Shown here one piece after another: positions 15,035-16,923 of a stretch of DNA of 16,923 nt (position 1 is its first letter; each line of letters begins with the position of its first letter). The DNA is from an uncultured Bacteroidales bacterium (GTDB lineage Bacteria; Bacteroidota; Bacteroidia; Bacteroidales; UBA932), in assembly GCA_937900465.1 (NCBI GenBank), contig CALCEJ010000043.1:1-16923 (forward strand). Direction: 5' to 3'. A program made the position numbers and the translations under genes. The notes below the pieces were generated by a model that saw only the letters and a program-made list of their open reading frames with translations, made no database searches and had not been told where the DNA came from.

Positions 15035-15155
15035 TGCGGTAGGTATTCAGATAGAGGGGACACCTACTGCGATTGTTTCCGGTAATGCGTTGATAATAAG
15101 GTGATTGGTAATTTAGTTTGCGGTGGGTGTACCCTCTAAAATGACACCTACCGCA
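15035..15155. repeat. 121-bp element flanked by 38-bp imperfect inverted repeats
   Basis: 15035-15072 and the reverse complement of 15118-15155 match at about 28 of 38 positions, counted by hand, with a 45-bp AT-richer centre. Each arm is itself a hairpin: GCGGTAGGT/ACCTACTGC in the left arm and GCGGTGGGTGT/ACACCTACCGC in the right, each with one G-U pair. No transposase is present. A small non-autonomous element or a nested transcript-end structure would both fit. Confidence 0.75.
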
Positions 15156-15180
15156 CAACGTCCGTGGGGGACGGAACGGT

Positions 15181-15282
15181 GCGTACACGAAAGTGCAGGA
15201 AAATGGGCAAAAATTGTAAATTGGTGTACGGGGCGTACACGAAAGTGCAGGAAAACGGGCAAAAACTGTAAGTTGGTGTACG
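15181..15282. repeat. Two tandem 50-bp dyad repeats, period 52
   Basis: Copies at 15181-15230 and 15233-15282 differ at only three positions, all transitions (T/C, T/C, A/G). Each copy begins GCGTACAC and ends GTGTACG, so CGTACAC and GTGTACG form a 7-bp inverted repeat at its ends (15182-15188/15224-15230 and 15234-15240/15276-15282). GG separates the copies. There are only two copies and no spacer pattern, so it is not a CRISPR array. Confidence 0.9.
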
Positions 15283-15354
15283 TTTGGCGGCCGAAGCCGG
15301 GGCTGGGTGTGTCTGGGCCACTGCCGGTATTCGTCCCATATCTTATAAACCCCC

Positions 15355-16800
15355 TCATTCTACGACGATTGATGTGAAGTACCCGTTGAAGTTGAAGTCC
15401 GTTGCGAGCGAATCCACGTAGAGCCGTGGGGCGCGAGCGTTTCCGGTCCCTCCGGCCCTGTCAATCCCACCGGCCGCACCGGCCCTGCCGTTCCCATCGC
15501 CCCCGTCGGTCCCCACCAGCGCCGTCGAGGGTGCCTGTGAAAGCGCCGTCGAGGGTGCCTGTGAAAGTGCCGTCGAGAGTGCCTGTGAAAGTGCCGTTGA
15601 AAGTGCCGTTGAAAGCGCCGGCGAGACTGCCGGCGAGAGCGCCGCGTAGCTTCGTCCGCGGTGCACCGCCGTGCAGCGGGGACCCATCAGGGAGTACCCG
15701 GAAGGAAAATTGAACGCTCCTCCAGGAGAAACCGAAGAGTTAACACCGCAAACCCCGTCGAGGATCAGGTACGAAAATCCGTCCCCGCAAGGAAGCGGCT
15801 GCGAGATCATTTCCCGGAACGGGAGTACCGCGATGTCTTCCCCGTCCTCCGAAACCGCAAAATTTATATAGTAGTCCAGCCCGCTTATCCTCTTGTATCC
15901 GGTAACTGCGAACCCATCCCCCCACGGCACCAGCCTCGCCTTATGCACAGTCACGTATGGAGGGAATCCAAGTCCATGAACCCGTCCGTCACGGACAAGA
16001 GAAAGCGAGCCGGCATCCCTCGAACGCATTTCCAGCCTGTACAGCACCGAATCCCTGACCGCGAAATCGAAAAGTTCGCGGACGGTACCGGCGGGGAGGG
16101 TTGCCGCGATGGACCCGTTACGGACAAAGCGGAATTCATCACCACTTTGCCCCTTAACCGGAATCCGGTAGCAGAACCACACATCATCGCCGGCAATGCG
16201 AAATGCCCCGCCCGGATTCAGCGGATCCTCAGGTTCTCCGACCGCAGTTCCCGCCGGGTCCTGAAACAGCAAGGCCCCGTTTATGCGATAGTAAACACCA
16301 GCGCCTCCACGCCGCTGCGAAAGCGTATGGACATCGTCCCCGATAAGATGAAAGCCCATCACCTTTTCCCCCACGCCCAATTTCACGAGAGGCAGCCCGT
16401 CCCGATAAACTGTTGTCCCGGCGGGAGTCGCGACATCGACAAAAAGGTGTCCTCCGGCCGCTCTGTGAGAATCCGAATCGATATCGGATACGCCCATGGA
16501 GACGGCCTCGCGCCCATCCACGAGCAAAGCAACTTTCGCCCCGCGCTGAGACGGAACGCTGTCAGACTGCCAGTCATACCCATACGCGAATTGGACTGCT
16601 GTCAAATAGACGTGTGATGTGTCGGGCGGCCCTAATGCGGCAAGGCTGTCTGTAAGGCCATGCCCCGGCTTCCTCCGCCCATCGAGACTCACGTTCCGGG
16701 GCGTCCCGCCGAAAAGATCCTCCGCCGGAGAGCAGGCCCATAATACCGGCAGGACCCCGACAGCCAGTACAGCGGCTGCAAATCCCGCCCTTATTCCCAT
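15355..16800 (-). CDS. Putative lipoprotein of unknown function with C-terminal minisatellite
   Basis: 481-residue exported protein. The N-terminus MGIRAGFAAAVLAVGVLPVLWAC is a lipoprotein signal with Cys23, although Trp at -2 of the lipobox is unusual. SPAEDLF follows, with acidic residues at +4/+5 that could act as a Bacteroidota surface-export signal (weak inference). The body has recurring units ending in a Y/F-x-(R/I)-(D/N)-G pattern (VYRDGLPLV, YYRINGALLF, FRFVRNGSIAATL, LSLVRDGRVHGLG), suggestive of beta-propeller-like repeats. About 390-430 is a run of A-(L/P)-S-(T/Q) units from a 12-bp repeat, then a Gly-rich linker and a conserved-looking end (LYVDSLATDF). No family is recognised. 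The start ATG at 16800 has AGGAGG only 3 nt upstream. Composition seems more GC-rich than its neighbours by eye. Confidence 0.78.
   Translation of the reverse strand: MGIRAGFAAAVLAVGVLPVLWACSPAEDLFGGTPRNVSLDGRRKPGHGLTDSLAALGPPDTSHVYLTAVQFAYGYDWQSDSVPSQRGAKVALLVDGREAVSMGVSDIDSDSHRAAGGHLFVDVATPAGTTVYRDGLPLVKLGVGEKVMGFHLIGDDVHTLSQRRGGAGVYYRINGALLFQDPAGTAVGEPEDPLNPGGAFRIAGDDVWFCYRIPVKGQSGDEFRFVRNGSIAATLPAGTVRELFDFAVRDSVLYRLEMRSRDAGSLSLVRDGRVHGLGFPPYVTVHKARLVPWGDGFAVTGYKRISGLDYYINFAVSEDGEDIAVLPFREMISQPLPCGDGFSYLILDGVCGVNSSVSPGGAFNFPSGYSLMGPRCTAVHRGRSYAALSPAVSPALSTALSTALSQALSTALSQAPSTALSQAPSTALVGTDGGDGNGRAGAAGGIDRAGGTGNARAPRLYVDSLATDFNFNGYFTSIVVE
15519..15650 (-). repeat. 12-bp in-frame minisatellite inside the lipoprotein gene
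   Basis: Ten to eleven 12-bp units in a row. The first six form three 24-bp pairs (on the plus strand GCGCCGTCGAGG + GTGCCTGTGAAA), then two identical GTGCCGTTGAAA, then diverged GCGCCGGCGAGA, CTGCCGGCGAGA and GCGCCGCGTAGC. On the coding strand each unit gives A-(L/P)-S-(T/Q). The unit length is a multiple of three, so gain or loss of copies keeps the frame. Confidence 0.92.
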
Positions 16801-16923
16801 ATATTCCTCCTGTCCAGAAACCTGAACGAAGCAGCCTCCGCAAGGTGACGGGGGAGGATGGGACCGGCGAGCGCGGGGCGAAGCGTAACTCCCCCGGCGC
16901 CCCCGGCCCTGGATACACCCCCG
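16801..16923 (-). other. Upstream region of the lipoprotein gene, no gene seen
   Basis: The window edge lies 123 bp before the lipoprotein ATG. The minus strand has an SD-like AGGAGG ending 3 nt before the start, which is very close. No TAnnTTTG box is found. The short open frames here have no coding character. Confidence 0.5.

Larger units (their letters stand above)
14828..15354. other. 527-bp gene-free, repeat-rich region between convergent 3' ends
   Basis: No credible gene is seen between lnt (plus) and the lipoprotein gene (minus). Short open frames here run through repeats and have no coding character. The region holds the 13-bp tandem copies, a 55-nt imperfect hairpin, a CCCTGCTGCG direct repeat (14912-14921 and 15029-15038), an inverted 38-bp pair and a 52-bp-period dyad repeat. 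On the minus strand 15288-15299 reads CGGCTTCGGCCG, a 4-bp stem closed by a C(UUCG)G tetraloop 56 nt past the lipoprotein stop. It has no T-tract, so terminator function is only a guess. Confidence 0.85.

Noticed and set aside
15181..15282. CRISPR array
   Set aside because: There are only two copies, separated by 2 bp rather than by unique spacers, and no cas gene is near.
15123..15377. 84-codon frame across the dyad repeats
   Set aside because: It is built from the two repeat copies and their flanks, its protein has no coding character, and overlapping frames on both strands look equally open.
15661..16617. 318-codon plus-strand open frame opposite the lipoprotein gene
   Set aside because: It lacks a signal or domain. 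The minus frame is longer and begins with a lipoprotein signal peptide, so it was preferred, though neither has a known family.

Overview
The window looks like a chromosomal segment of a Bacteroidota bacterium, most likely order Bacteroidales, with moderately high GC. Three things suggest this. The gene families are typical: a class I fumarase, an outer-membrane barrel with an N-terminal carboxypeptidase-regulatory-like domain, and a stand-alone PASTA protein. Several promoters fit the Bacteroidota pattern (-7 box TAnnTTTG, with a -33 TTTG in the best case). Most genes lack a Shine-Dalgarno (SD) sequence, while rpsU has a near-perfect one. No tRNA, rRNA, CRISPR array, prophage or insertion sequence was seen.

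Left part (1-5225): the 3' half of a class I fumarate hydratase gene is followed at 4 bp by murI (glutamate racemase). murI converges on and overlaps rpsU (ribosomal protein bS21, minus strand). Divergent from rpsU is a probable two-gene unit of unknown role: a 743-residue EF-hand protein with C-terminal membrane helices, then a STAND/AAA-type ATPase with a winged-helix-like C-terminus. This pair is the best candidate for an uncharacterised system.

Middle (5226-10834): a textbook Bacteroidota promoter and a structured leader precede rplU-rpmA. A stem-loop separates these from serS, and ruvC overlaps the end of serS. A 981-residue outer-membrane beta-barrel protein follows, with no SusD-like partner.

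Right-middle (10835-14827): a small protein with two Myb/SANT-like helix-turn-helix repeats sits just behind a terminator-like hairpin. It overlaps by 60 bp the convergent rluD-type pseudouridine synthase gene. The latter is translationally coupled (ATGA) to a PASTA-domain membrane protein. Divergent from this pair is lnt (apolipoprotein N-acyltransferase), with a -7 box almost on top of its non-ATG start.

Right end (14828-16923): a 527-bp gene-free stretch packed with repeats lies between the convergent 3' ends of lnt and a large lipoprotein gene. It holds three 13-bp tandem copies, a 55-nt imperfect hairpin, a 38-bp inverted pair and two 52-bp-spaced dyad repeats. The lipoprotein is of unknown function and carries an in-frame 12-bp minisatellite near its C-terminus.
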